Of a stretch of 64,000 bases of DNA, positions 17,611-26,799 are shown one piece after another. The notes beneath the pieces are model-generated. The model worked only from the letters and a program-made list of their open reading frames with translations, searched no databases and was not told the origin of the DNA. The stretch spans positions 124,001 to 188,000 of the forward strand of contig NZ_SJNZ01000002.1 in the NCBI RefSeq assembly GCF_004331155.1, read 5' to 3'. The DNA is from Acinetobacter terrestris. Lineage in GTDB: Bacteria > Pseudomonadota > Gammaproteobacteria > Pseudomonadales > Moraxellaceae. Numbering within the stretch: position 1 is the first letter of the stretch; the number at the start of each line of letters is the position of its first letter. Position numbers and translations under genes: made by a program.

Positions 17611-18576
17611 TTACCCTTTTAATTCTGCAGATACAATGCCGAAGCCTGCAATCCATTCACTGATTGCTTCATAGACCTGGGTGGTCATTTCGTATTCGCC
17701 CAATTCAGACAGTGCTGCAAATGCGGCAATCCATGAACGAACTTCCTGACCACCACGGCCACCTTCACGGCGAATGTCTGCTTCAGTCATGGCTTCAATT
17801 GCTGCGAAATCGGCATTCTTGAAGGTTTCAAGCAATGCAATATCCCATTCAGCATTTAAAGGCACGGCTACAGAGGTATCCCCTGCTGCCAGCTTTTGAC
17901 CGACTGCAATAATTTTTTCCTGACGTGCTGTACGTGCTTCAGGACTAGGATTACGGCCACAAATCAGGAATTCTTCCACTGCAGGTGGAACTGAACCCAT
18001 TTGCGGTGTCGGTGGATCATGTGAAAGACCACCTGTTCCTAAAATAAGAACACGTTCATTTTCAAGATTTAAAGATTTGATAAACTGGCCAATCGCACGA
18101 CCTAAAGCTACGGTACGCTTGGTGGTTGGCATAGGCGCTGCGGCACCATTAATAAAGACCGGAATCGTTGGATAACGATCGAGTTGACCACTGCACAGGA
18201 AATGCAAAGGTTGAGTCACGCCATGGTCGGCCTGCATGCGGTAAGAGTAAGCAACATCTACACCTTCATCCAATACGCGGCGCACCAGGGCAAGCGCAGT
18301 ATCTTCAGGCACGTTAATCTTGTTGTTCTCTGCACCATAATTCCAGTCCCCTGCGGCTGTGGCACGAATACCCACGCAGAAACTTGGCATTAAGTCGTAA
18401 AAGAAACCGTTAAAATGGTCGGGTCCAAAAGTAATAATTAAAGTTGGATCAAAGGCTTTGACTTCAGCTGCCATTTTTTCAAACGCGGCACGAACATTGG
18501 TTTCCTGTTCTGCACGTTGTGGCGAAGCAAATTCCATTAATGGGCTGTGTGAAGCACAAATAAGTTTAACGGCCAT
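17611..18576 (-). CDS. mhpB: 2,3-dihydroxyphenylpropionate 1,2-dioxygenase (meta-cleavage)
   Basis: An Fe(II) class III extradiol dioxygenase that opens 2,3-dihydroxyphenylpropionate (or the cinnamate analogue) to 2-hydroxy-6-oxonona-2,4-dienedioate. The 321-residue protein matches MhpB in ASHSPLMEF (His10), FGPDHFNGFFYDLMPSFC, YRMQADHGVTQPL, PVFINGAAAPMP and the EWIAGFG ending. It lies between hcaB and hcaD in one operon, so ring activation and ring opening are co-transcribed. In E. coli it belongs instead to the separate mhp operon. Confidence 0.93.
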   Translation of the reverse strand: MAVKLICASHSPLMEFASPQRAEQETNVRAAFEKMAAEVKAFDPTLIITFGPDHFNGFFYDLMPSFCVGIRATAAGDWNYGAENNKINVPEDTALALVRRVLDEGVDVAYSYRMQADHGVTQPLHFLCSGQLDRYPTIPVFINGAAAPMPTTKRTVALGRAIGQFIKSLNLENERVLILGTGGLSHDPPTPQMGSVPPAVEEFLICGRNPSPEARTARQEKIIAVGQKLAAGDTSVAVPLNAEWDIALLETFKNADFAAIEAMTEADIRREGGRGGQEVRSWIAAFAALSELGEYEMTTQVYEAISEWIAGFGIVSAELKG

Positions 18577-18656
18577 GTTTGACTCCTAAACGGAAGGCAG
18601 CCAAAAGGCTGCCGAGTATAGTTCTTTGTATTTAAACGCTTTAATCTTTTAAAGAC

Positions 18657-19472
18657 CTAGTCTTCAAAGAAGCCTGCGCGCGGCTGACGTAAACCGCGAA
18701 TACCCAAACCACATTCAGCGTTAATTAAAACACCAGTCAGCGGACGGTTATTGGCACGAGACGCCAGCAATACATAAGAACCAGTCATATCTTCAGGTTC
18801 TGGTAAGAAATTCAGTGGCATGCCACGGGCAATTTTCTCAGGATCACGTGCATCAAGCAGACCAAGATTTTCCTGACCGAGTGACGCCGCACCTTTGATA
18901 TTCACATTCATGCCAGATGGCGCAACTGCATTGACCCGCACTTTCGGTGCAAGCTCGTAGGCAAGCTCTTTCATGATGCCCACACCGGCATGTTTAGATG
19001 CGGTGTAAACTGGACCACCACCTGCTGAATACAACGCAGAGTTAGACAAGGTGAAGATGATTGAACCTTCAGATTTCACTAACTCGTCCAGCGCAGCTTT
19101 GGCACCAAGAATAAGAGACTTGGTGTTAATGCCCATGATTTCATCAAAGGCTTTTTCCAGCTGCTCGCCAGAGGTATTCACGATATCAGCGTAATGATCC
19201 CAGATGCCTGCATTACCCACGAAACAGTCAAGTTTACCAAAACGCTCAACGGTGGCTTGAACAGCACGGACATTGTCTTCATAGTTGGCAACATCACCAG
19301 CGATCGCAAGAACTCGACCACCAAAGTGTTCATTTAAAGCATCGACTTTCGATTGTGAACGCTGAAGAACCGCAACTTGTGCCCCTTCTTCAAGAAAACG
19401 TTCAACCAAAGCCCAGCCTAAGCCTGAACCGCCCCCGGTAATAAGTGCAACTTCGCCTTGTAGCCAGCCCAT
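18657..19472 (-). CDS. hcaB: cis-dihydrodiol dehydrogenase (SDR), phenylpropionate pathway
   Basis: A short-chain dehydrogenase that rearomatises the cis-dihydrodiol of phenylpropionate/cinnamate to the catechol, using NAD+. The 271-residue protein has the cofactor motif GGGSGLG (about 13-19), the NAG motif at 87-89, and catalytic Ser143, Tyr156 and Lys160 (YTASK). The ARDPEKIARGMPLNFLPEP region is typical of BphB/HcaB enzymes. It follows hcaC by 2 bases and precedes mhpB by about 80. Confidence 0.9.
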   Translation of the reverse strand: MGWLQGEVALITGGGSGLGWALVERFLEEGAQVAVLQRSQSKVDALNEHFGGRVLAIAGDVANYEDNVRAVQATVERFGKLDCFVGNAGIWDHYADIVNTSGEQLEKAFDEIMGINTKSLILGAKAALDELVKSEGSIIFTLSNSALYSAGGGPVYTASKHAGVGIMKELAYELAPKVRVNAVAPSGMNVNIKGAASLGQENLGLLDARDPEKIARGMPLNFLPEPEDMTGSYVLLASRANNRPLTGVLINAECGLGIRGLRQPRAGFFED

Positions 19473-19474
19473 GA

Positions 19475-19801
19475 TTACTCTCCTGCCATTTCTACGAACA
19501 ATTGACCATCTTCAACAATCACAGGGAAAGTCTTGATTGGATCAGTTGCAGGTAGACATAAAGCTTCACCTGTTTTCAAGCAGAAACGTGCTGAATGCAA
19601 TGGGCATTCAACCGTACCATCATCTTCAAGATAACCTTCAGACATAGAAGCATTACCATGTGAACAACGGTCATTCATGGCGAAGAATTCTCCGCCATTG
19701 TTGAACACTGCAAGCGCTTCAATACCATTTACGCCGCAATCTACTTTTAGCGCTTCGCCTTCGTCCAATTCGTCAACTTGGCAAACAAAAATCTTATTCA
19801 T
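19475..19801 (-). CDS. hcaC: Phenylpropionate dioxygenase Rieske ferredoxin
   Basis: A 108-residue [2Fe-2S] Rieske ferredoxin that carries electrons from the HcaD reductase to the terminal oxygenase. The cluster ligands are Cys46-x-His48 (CSHGNAS) and Cys66-x2-His69 (CPLHSARF). It lacks a signal peptide, so it is cytoplasmic. Its ATG overlaps the hcaF stop as TAATG, indicating translational coupling. Confidence 0.93.
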   Translation of the reverse strand: MNKIFVCQVDELDEGEALKVDCGVNGIEALAVFNNGGEFFAMNDRCSHGNASMSEGYLEDDGTVECPLHSARFCLKTGEALCLPATDPIKTFPVIVEDGQLFVEMAGE

Positions 19802-20319
19802 TAGAAAAATACACTCAGGTTATGTGAGTTATAGGTCACTTGATCTAACGTAATTTTACGGTTGAAGATCTGGAAGCCCAAATCAGTTTCAACTTTACGG
19901 ATCTTGTCGTGACGCTTACCACAGTAAATCGTTACGTCTTTCTCTTTTTGCGTACGGTATAACAAATACGTTACGTACACGTCATATTCGCCTTCAACTT
20001 CAGTCGGCTCTACAATCACGTTGCTCACCATGTGAGTGGTACGTGATGGAGGCTCTTCAGCCCAGGCCATACCGGTTTCTAGACGCGCAACACGACGTTC
20101 GAGCAAGTCTTTGGTGTCGTTAAATACCCAAGTCGTCGGTGGCTCAATTGAACGGCGACGGTCACGGGTTTGTGCATTTGGCGTGGTACGTAGCGTGTAA
20201 GAGATGTCTTCTGCCAACATGTCCAGCCAATCGCGGAATTTCCAGTCGTCTAGTGCTTTGCCTTCACGATAGAGAAACTGACTAATTTGATGATGAAGTT
20301 CTAAACTGATCTGACTCAT
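19801..20319 (-). CDS. hcaF: Phenylpropionate dioxygenase beta (small) subunit
   Basis: A 172-residue non-catalytic beta subunit of the ring-hydroxylating oxygenase, with the SnoaL-like cystatin fold. It includes [32 protein letters not shown] and [24 protein letters not shown] segments (the standard beta-subunit pattern). It overlaps the hcaE stop by the sequence ATGA and the hcaC start by TAATG, so the three genes are tightly coupled. Confidence 0.92.
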   Translation of the reverse strand: MSQISLELHHQISQFLYREGKALDDWKFRDWLDMLAEDISYTLRTTPNAQTRDRRRSIEPPTTWVFNDTKDLLERRVARLETGMAWAEEPPSRTTHMVSNVIVEPTEVEGEYDVYVTYLLYRTQKEKDVTIYCGKRHDKIRKVETDLGFQIFNRKITLDQVTYNSHNLSVFF

Positions 20320-21683
20320 TTCATTAGCTCCTTCTCGTATTCGTCAGCGGCTTTCTCTACGTCTTCCCATTTTTCATGGATCAACAGGTCTGCCCAACGG
20401 CGGTATAGGCCACGTGCTGCAGTTTCAGAAAAAATGTAGTTGGTAATCCCCGGGATACCATCTTCACGTTTTTTCTCGTTACCCAAGCCCATTTCCATAA
20501 TCAGTTTGTTGTTACGCGCTTTATAACCACGTAATACTTTTTGAATCTCAATCCAGTTCTCAGAGTCATCTTGCTCAAGGAAACCGGCAGGACCGAAGGC
20601 GCGGGTTGCAGAACGTTCAAACGCTTCTTTCACTTCTTGAGACGCTTCAGCATCGGCAATACAGAATGCCCACACTTCAGTTTTGTTTGGACCACGTGGG
20701 TGCCATACGCGAAGTGTTGCTGTACCGTTCAACCAAGACATGGTCGGGAACATGTTGTTATGACCTGCAAGACGTAAAGCACGTGTTTCGCCTAGACGCT
20801 CTTTTACTTCCTCGTAAGTTTCACGGAAGTAGTTGGCAACTTCACCATCAACCCATACGTTTGCATCTGGTTTTTCAGTAAAGAAGAAGCCTGAACCATG
20901 ACCACGTGAACCGTACTGGATCGCGTCTTTAGCGGTTTCCCAAACTGGACGGGCAGTTTGAGCAGCACCTAATTTCTTAGAGCCTTCGTCATCTGGTTTT
21001 GCACCCAAAACCTGGATCGCAGATGCGTGAGAGAACAATGCGTGATACTGGTCAGATGCAAACTGTTCAGCTGCAAATTTCCAGTTACATTCGATTTCCC
21101 ACTTGTGCACACCACCGATGATTTCAGTACCACCCGGACGACGGTCTAATACGCCATCAAGATACCAGGCGATATCACCCATGTATTCGATTAAATCTGG
21201 TGTGGTTTCATCCCAACAAGCAAAGATCAAGCCTTTGTAAGATTCAACGCGGTTAACTTCAACCAGACCCCATTTTTCTTTGCATGCGCCTTGCGGGAAT
21301 GCACGCTCTTCTAATGGAATGTCTTTGAGTGAACCGTCAATACCGTAAGACCAGCCGTGGTATGGGCAAGTGAATGCACGCGTATTACCACAGTCTGCGA
21401 AGCTCACACGCATAGAGCGGTGACGGCACTGGTTTAAAAATGCTTTGATTGAGCCATCTTTTTGACGGGCTACAATAATTGGGTCTTCACCCATATAGGT
21501 ATTGAAGAAGTCGCCCGCTTTAGGAATTTGGCTTTCATGACAAAGGAATAACCAAGTACGGCCAAAAACGCGTTCAAGCTCTAATTCATATAAATCTGGA
21601 TCTGTGTAGATATATGGCGAGATACGACCATTTTGTGCATCGACCAAAGCGTCGATTTCGCGCACATCAATTTTTCCACTCAT
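20316..21683 (-). CDS. hcaE: 3-phenylpropionate/cinnamate dioxygenase alpha (large) subunit
   Basis: The catalytic subunit of a Rieske non-heme iron dioxygenase that adds both atoms of O2 to the ring of 3-phenylpropionate or cinnamate. In the 455-residue protein, Rieske ligands are Cys86-x-His88 and Cys106-x2-His109 (CPYHGWSYG). The mononuclear iron site includes Asp211, His214 and His219 (DQYHALFSH). It resembles E. coli HcaE along its whole length. The ATG at 21683 follows AGGAG, so the longer frame is not used. Substrate choice among arylalkanoates is inferred. Confidence 0.93.
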   Translation of the reverse strand: MSGKIDVREIDALVDAQNGRISPYIYTDPDLYELELERVFGRTWLFLCHESQIPKAGDFFNTYMGEDPIIVARQKDGSIKAFLNQCRHRSMRVSFADCGNTRAFTCPYHGWSYGIDGSLKDIPLEERAFPQGACKEKWGLVEVNRVESYKGLIFACWDETTPDLIEYMGDIAWYLDGVLDRRPGGTEIIGGVHKWEIECNWKFAAEQFASDQYHALFSHASAIQVLGAKPDDEGSKKLGAAQTARPVWETAKDAIQYGSRGHGSGFFFTEKPDANVWVDGEVANYFRETYEEVKERLGETRALRLAGHNNMFPTMSWLNGTATLRVWHPRGPNKTEVWAFCIADAEASQEVKEAFERSATRAFGPAGFLEQDDSENWIEIQKVLRGYKARNNKLIMEMGLGNEKKREDGIPGITNYIFSETAARGLYRRWADLLIHEKWEDVEKAADEYEKELMK

Positions 21684-21964
21684 GAGAAGCTCTCCTGTGA
21701 CGTACTCTGTCACAAAGTAAATAGACTCAACTTTTAGTGGATGATGGTTTTATAGCGGCTTTTAGTGAAATATTTTTTTTGTTTCAATTAAGATATTTTA
21801 GAGATTATTAGCAGCCATTTTTCTTATATTAAAATGTTCATGAAAAATGCAAGACCATTTATTTTCTAAATGGCAGAATCATCTTCACGGAATAGTTGTT
21901 TATAGATTATACTCTCATCAAATTATAGTAAGACATTTTTTGGATTACTCATGGGACTGGTTAT
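21684..21964. promoter_or_regulatory. hcaE-hcaR divergent control region
   Basis: This AT-rich 281-base gap separates the divergent hcaE and hcaR genes, the usual place for a LysR-type activator site and both promoters. An inverted repeat TGTGAC-N7-GTCACA lies at 21696-21714, immediately before the hcaE ribosome binding site. I could not assign -35/-10 boxes with confidence. Confidence 0.55.
21696..21714. promoter_or_regulatory. Inverted repeat in the hcaE leader
   Basis: TGTGAC-N7-GTCACA, perfect 6-bp arms, ends 13 nt before the hcaE start. It could be an operator or a small hairpin occluding or exposing the AGGAG site. Confidence 0.4.
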
Positions 21965-22864
21965 ATGGAATTACGACATCTTCGATATTTTGTCACCGTT
22001 GCAGAAGAACTGAACTTTAGTAAAGCTGCGTTAAAGCTCTATACCGCCCAACCCTCTTTAAGTCAGCAAATCAAAGACCTTGAAGAAGATGTAGGCGTGC
22101 AGCTGCTCTATCGTACCAAGCGAAAAGTTGAACTCACGGAAGAAGGTGCAGTATTTCTAGAACAGGCCCGTTTGACCTTGGCACAGGCAGACAAAGCCAT
22201 TGCCATGGCGCGTCAAGTCTCGCAAGCCAAACAGCAAATGCTGCGTATTGGCTTTGTACCTGTGGCGGAAATGAAGATTTTTCCCTATGTACTCCCGAAC
22301 TTACGTGTACAAAACCCTGATTTAAAAATTGAATTGCTCAGCTTAAACAATACTGAGCAAATGAAAATGTTGAAAAAAGGTGAACTGGATGTCACCTTTA
22401 CCCGCCACAACTCCAATAGTGATGAAATAGAAAGTTTATTTGTTTTACGTGAACCACTTATCTTTATTTTGCCGGAAAACCACCCTTTGGCGAAGTATGA
22501 ACGCATTCCGGTGAAGGCATTAAATGGCATCGATTTTATTATTCCTGCTGCCGAACAGTCTCTGACGCTACACAATGCGATTCTGGATTTTGCCAAAGCC
22601 AATGGGATTGAATTTAACATTGTGCAAAAAGCCGACAATATTCTGTTTAATATCAACTCGATTGGTATGGGCTTAGGTTGCACGATCTTACCGGGCTATG
22701 TTGCTCCATTGACCACAAGTAATTCTGTCATTCGCACGCTAGATGTTGAGCTTCCTTACCTCGACCTCTATGTCAGTTACCATAAAAACAGCAGTTCTGT
22801 GGCTGTGCAGAAATTTATTGAATTACTGACCCGTGTGTTTTATCTGAATATCAATCGCGATTGA
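21965..22864 (+). CDS. hcaR: LysR-type activator of the hca genes
   Basis: A 299-residue LysR regulator starting MELRHLRYFVTVAEELNFSK. The helix-turn-helix lies around 18-40 (AALKLYTAQPSLSQQIKDLEE), and the effector domain includes LRIGFVPVAEMKIFPYVLP and NSIGMGLGCTILPGYV, both close to E. coli HcaR. HcaR activates the dioxygenase operon in response to 3-phenylpropionate or cinnamate. The divergent position next to hcaE supports the same role here. It may also act on the mhp units, since no second regulator is visible in the island. Confidence 0.88.
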   Translation: MELRHLRYFVTVAEELNFSKAALKLYTAQPSLSQQIKDLEEDVGVQLLYRTKRKVELTEEGAVFLEQARLTLAQADKAIAMARQVSQAKQQMLRIGFVPVAEMKIFPYVLPNLRVQNPDLKIELLSLNNTEQMKMLKKGELDVTFTRHNSNSDEIESLFVLREPLIFILPENHPLAKYERIPVKALNGIDFIIPAAEQSLTLHNAILDFAKANGIEFNIVQKADNILFNINSIGMGLGCTILPGYVAPLTTSNSVIRTLDVELPYLDLYVSYHKNSSSVAVQKFIELLTRVFYLNINRD

Positions 22865-22895
22865 TCATTTTTTTACAACTTTAGCTTTCCAATTG

Positions 22896-22937
22896 AACAC
22901 ACCATTATTTTCTTGGTAAATAGTAGTGTGTTTTTTT
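22896..22937 (+). terminator. hcaR terminator
   Basis: A long imperfect stem (AACACAC / GTGTGTT, extended inward by ATTATTT / AAATAGT) is followed by seven T. Confidence 0.8.
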
Positions 22938-23158
22938 GGTCCATTTTGATTATTTTTCTACCACATTAGACTGAAGTCTTATAAAAAATCACCATTTTAA
23001 AGCCGCTCATGATGGGAAATAACGTATAACTTATATTTTTATCATTTATAAAAATATCTCATAATCAAAAAATTACAACTTAAGTCTAATAAGTCCCGCC
23101 CAATCTTTCTAAAATATTTGTAAAAAATAATAACCAAATAATGACTATAGGCAAGATT

Positions 23159-23836
23159 ATGCAAATTCAGCCGCTGCATCGGATAAAAACCGGTGTCCGA
23201 TATCACCCCTATTTCTTTTTTATCTTCCCGGCAATCGCTGTTTTCTATTATTTTTTTCATTTGCTCACCCCATGGAGCTGGTCTACCTGTCTTTTAATCA
23301 GCTGGAATATCGCGATCTATGGCTATTTATTGCTAACCCTAAGAAAACTGTGGCGTACAGAGCACGACCATATTTTGCAGCGCGCGCAACAACAGGATGC
23401 CAGCAAATGGCTGATTCTATTTTTAGTGATCCTGACCTTAGTCATCTGCTTCATTGCCATCGTGATTGAAATTAATCATTTGCCCAAAGATTCTGCCATT
23501 CCAATCGGTCAGTTAAGCTTGTCCATTCTGACCCTGATTGCGGCCTGGTTTTTTATGCATACCATCTTTGCCATTCACTATGCGCATGACTTTTATCTGG
23601 CATTGGAAAAAGACAAAGATGGCGGCCTGGATTTCCCCAAGACCTCACACCCGACTTATCCGGATTTTATTTATTTTAGTTACGTGGTCGGAACCTCGGC
23701 GCAAACCGCAGATGTATCTACCACCTCCCGCCCTATGCGGGTGTTACTTACTTTACATCTGCTATTGGCCTATGGATTTAATACCACTATTTTAGCCATC
23801 AGCATCAATGTGACGGCTAACTTTATTAGTCCTTAA
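23159..23836 (+). CDS. DUF1345 membrane protein
   Basis: A 225-residue inner-membrane protein with about five hydrophobic segments. The cytoplasmic/periplasmic stretch YPDFIYFSYVVGTSAQTADV is the DUF1345 signature. The function is unknown. I prefer the ATG at 23159 because AGG lies 7 nt upstream; the frame's earlier ATG at 23141 has no site. It sits inside the aromatic-catabolic island, but nothing links it to the pathway. Confidence 0.8.
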   Translation: MQIQPLHRIKTGVRYHPYFFFIFPAIAVFYYFFHLLTPWSWSTCLLISWNIAIYGYLLLTLRKLWRTEHDHILQRAQQQDASKWLILFLVILTLVICFIAIVIEINHLPKDSAIPIGQLSLSILTLIAAWFFMHTIFAIHYAHDFYLALEKDKDGGLDFPKTSHPTYPDFIYFSYVVGTSAQTADVSTTSRPMRVLLTLHLLLAYGFNTTILAISINVTANFISP

Positions 23837-23892
23837 CGATTAGCCCTTAACTATTCATCCTTGATTATGAGTCTTTAATCCTTAATTAAAGA

Positions 23893-23931
23893 CATAAAAA
23901 AAGGATGACTTTCGTCACCCTCTTTTCATTT
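23893..23931 (-). terminator. mhpC terminator
   Basis: Leftward, GGGTGAC - GAAA - GTCATCC with flanking A/T pairs gives a 12-bp stem and a seven-U tail, 17 nt after the mhpC stop. Confidence 0.85.
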
Positions 23932-23947
23932 TATTTGGGCAGCTGGA

Positions 23948-24805
23948 TTAAACACCACGAGCTGTTAAATAATTTTTAATTACAGTATTAAATTCTTCAG
24001 ATTTTTCAACTTGAGACCAGTGACCACATTGGCTGAAGATGTGTGCATCAGCATGTGGAACAATGTTCAAGATATCCCATGAACGAGATACAGGAATGAC
24101 CACGTCTTGTACGCCATGAATCAAAAGTACAGGAACCTTGATTTCTTTCATTTTTTCGAAATCAAGCGGGAATTCGAAACGGTCACGGTCACGTGCGCCA
24201 ACCACATCCATCAAACGGTTTGATGCGTAGTCATTTGCTGCAGAATCAAAACGTACTTTCACCAGTTCATCGGTGATCAAGTCTTTATTCACGACAAACA
24301 TAGACAGGGTTTTCTTGATCCCTTCTTCAGTAAGCACAGGATTTGCATGCGCTTTAAGTGCAGCAGTCTGTTTCGCACCGCCAGTACCCATAGACACGAT
24401 ACCCAAAACACGTTCAGGGTAATCAAGTACCATCTGGAATGCTAACCAGCCACCCAAAGAGTTACCTACGACCCAAGTTTTTTCGATACCTAAAGCATCT
24501 AAAGTACGGATTGCGTGATCAACCCAAGCACGGATACCGTAAGCAGTGTTTGGCGCAACCACACTTTGACCATAACCAATGGTGTCAATTGCGATACAAC
24601 GCGCTTGCTCACCAATTTGTGGCAAGTTTAACCACCAGTTTGCAGCAGCAGATACGCCTGTACCTGAACCGTGTAAAAATAGAATAGGTGTACCTTCACC
24701 AATTTCGTGGTAATGCGTCAACTCGCCTTCAGCGGTTTCAATCCATTTGTCTTCTAAGCCAAAGAATGGATCTGTTTGATAGTCAGGGATTTGAACAGTG
24801 CTCAT
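23948..24805 (-). CDS. mhpC: 2-hydroxy-6-oxonona-2,4-dienedioate hydrolase
   Basis: A C-C bond hydrolase of the alpha/beta fold that cleaves the meta-ring-fission product to 2-hydroxypenta-2,4-dienoate plus succinate (or fumarate from the cinnamate branch). The 285-residue protein shows the oxyanion region FLHGSGTG, nucleophile Ser116 (VVGNSLGGW), Asp in HGVQDVVIP and His in CGHWSQVEK. The ATG at 24805 follows AAGAGGAATCAAT. It is bounded by terminators on both sides and so forms its own unit. Confidence 0.92.
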   Translation of the reverse strand: MSTVQIPDYQTDPFFGLEDKWIETAEGELTHYHEIGEGTPILFLHGSGTGVSAAANWWLNLPQIGEQARCIAIDTIGYGQSVVAPNTAYGIRAWVDHAIRTLDALGIEKTWVVGNSLGGWLAFQMVLDYPERVLGIVSMGTGGAKQTAALKAHANPVLTEEGIKKTLSMFVVNKDLITDELVKVRFDSAANDYASNRLMDVVGARDRDRFEFPLDFEKMKEIKVPVLLIHGVQDVVIPVSRSWDILNIVPHADAHIFSQCGHWSQVEKSEEFNTVIKNYLTARGV

Positions 24806-25047
24806 ATTGATTCCTCTTACAGTCTTTAGCTTGCGTGTCCCTCTATTACAAGAATTCGACGTCAAGTTGACTCATTAAAATGACTTTTTACAGCTTTATA
24901 TTAACCGTTCAAGACCTGCAAACTGATACAAATTTACGATCAAACCCTATAAAAAAACGATTATTTATGTCTTTGTTTTTATACAATTAAAATAAAATCA
25001 TACCCATAATTTGCTTAAGGTATTTCAAGCCAAAATATTGTGAGCTC

Positions 25048-25084
25048 AAAAAAAAGAGCGACTGATCAACAGGCGCTCTTTTTT
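25048..25084 (-). terminator. Porin gene terminator
   Basis: The stem AAAAAGAGCG / CGCTCTTTTT with a 13-nt loop lies 11 nt after the porin stop; the A run on the plus strand gives the U tail. Confidence 0.85.
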
Positions 25085-25095
25085 GATTCAATGAT

Positions 25096-26373
25096 TTAGA
25101 ACTTATAGGTATAGGTTGTCGCTACACGATATTCCTTAAGGTCAGATTTATAATCGAAGTCAGCATCGATATACATCGCCTGGAAGCCTAAACCTTTCAA
25201 CTGACCTTCAGGCACTGTGTAGTTCACGATTAGATTAAGCTCATCCGAATCCTGGTTTTCCTTGCCATTTGTGTCAGCATCAAAGCCCATCATGTAGACT
25301 GCAGTCGCATTTAAACCTTTTGCACCCAGTTCAGAGAAGTCATAACCGTAAGTTAAGCCTACTGATTTCTCATCAACAGCAGTGAAAGTTGCTACCCCCC
25401 AGTTTACAAGATAAGGCTGTGGTACCCAGCCGCCCAATGTAGGGAATGCTGAATCACCAAACATTTGCTGATAACCCAAACCTACTGTGTGTGGGCCATA
25501 ATTGACTTTTGCGCCTGCAGATAATGCCTGGTTATCAATGTCGCCATATAATTTGTTGCCTGATTCTGAGTTATCAAAGTAACGTGCATGGCTGGTGAGT
25601 TTGGTTTTTTCACCTAATGTTGTGCTGTGATTTAAACCCACATAGTGTTGCTGGTAAATATCTTGAACATTTGCATACCAGTAACTTGCACCAATCTCTT
25701 TATTGAATTGATGATCTACTCCGGCAATCCACATACCGTCAGATGCTGGACCATTATCAAAATGCCCCATTTTATTATTTGGCAGTTGTTTATTTGGTGC
25801 AGTAAATAAAGTCAAATCACGAAACTGGTTGTCATAGCGGTTATTGATCTTATCAATATAAGCCAAGGTCAATTTAGTATCTTTAATGTCTTTAGACTCT
25901 AACCACGCACCGCTGAAAGTCGTCAGCAACTGACGCGATGGATCGAAGACCAATACCGGAGATACCGGTAATAACTCACCCACTTTCAATTCAGTTTGTG
26001 AAACTTTGGCTTTTAAAGTCGCGCCCACTTTACCAAAATTATCTTTTTGCCCTTTGCCCGGTCCTTCATGCGGTAAAACCCAGTCAGGATTATTGTCACG
26101 GCCATTCAATTTAAATGCATGCTGTACCAAAAGGTCTGCACCCACCTGAATGCCAGCGCCGATATCCTGATAACCCGATTTTGCATCCAGGGTAATGCCT
26201 TGTGACCATGAACCCCAGTTATTTTGTGGAAGATCCGCATACTGACGGTCTAAATAAAAGTTTTTAAATTTTAATTGGACATTACTGTCGTCGATAAATT
26301 CTGCATTCGTTGCAGTTGTACCTAATGCTAGAGTTACAGCACAGATGGCTTTCCATAAAGTTTGACGACGCAT
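25096..26373 (-). CDS. OprD-family outer-membrane porin
   Basis: A 425-residue outer-membrane protein. The N-terminal signal peptide (MRRQTLWKAICAVTLALG, cleavage near TNA-E) is followed by OprD-type strands: LKFKNFYLDRQYADL, SWSQGITLDAKSGY and LKVGELLPVSPVLVFDPSRQLLTTFSG in sequence. The protein ends in Phe (TTYTYKF), the BAM recognition end. OprD-like channels import small carboxylates. Its place between mhpC and mhpE suggests uptake of phenylpropanoid acids (inference). It has its own terminator and probably its own promoter. Confidence 0.88.
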   Translation of the reverse strand: MRRQTLWKAICAVTLALGTTATNAEFIDDSNVQLKFKNFYLDRQYADLPQNNWGSWSQGITLDAKSGYQDIGAGIQVGADLLVQHAFKLNGRDNNPDWVLPHEGPGKGQKDNFGKVGATLKAKVSQTELKVGELLPVSPVLVFDPSRQLLTTFSGAWLESKDIKDTKLTLAYIDKINNRYDNQFRDLTLFTAPNKQLPNNKMGHFDNGPASDGMWIAGVDHQFNKEIGASYWYANVQDIYQQHYVGLNHSTTLGEKTKLTSHARYFDNSESGNKLYGDIDNQALSAGAKVNYGPHTVGLGYQQMFGDSAFPTLGGWVPQPYLVNWGVATFTAVDEKSVGLTYGYDFSELGAKGLNATAVYMMGFDADTNGKENQDSDELNLIVNYTVPEGQLKGLGFQAMYIDADFDYKSDLKEYRVATTYTYKF

Positions 26374-26799
26374 GGCCTATTCCCAGTAATCAAATTAAGC
26401 TATGACGCCATCATGCTCAACAATACAGCCAAAAAAAATCAGACCAGAGTATTAAGATTTAGTACATTCATCAGGCTTTTTTGTTTTTTAAGATTCACCA
26501 TCAACTCTTGTTAAGAACTTTAAACAATAAGATATTTGCGCTTTATTTTATGGCATTATTTTTAAGCCCTTGTTGCAGTGCTTATTTTTAAGAAAATTTC
26601 ACTTTTTTGGATTTAAATTATTTTTATTAATCGTTTTTAGGTTTAAGCAGCTTTTAAGGCATCTTAAATAATTGATTATTTTGATATATTTTAAATATCA
26701 CATGATCTTTTTTATCTATAAATACAACTGTTTAGCCATAAAAAAAGCACCCTCAATGGGATGCTTTTTTAAAACTTAATTTAAAAGAAGACTTTAAAA
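26374..26799. other. Porin upstream region
   Basis: About 425 very AT-rich bases between the porin and mhpE. The left part should hold the porin promoter. The right end holds the mhpE terminator. No gene is visible. Confidence 0.45.
26739..26771 (-). terminator. mhpDFE operon terminator
   Basis: AAAAAAGCA-C-CC / GG-G-A-TGCTTTTTT, a stem with one mismatch, lies 29 nt after the mhpE stop and has long A/T flanks. Confidence 0.8.
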
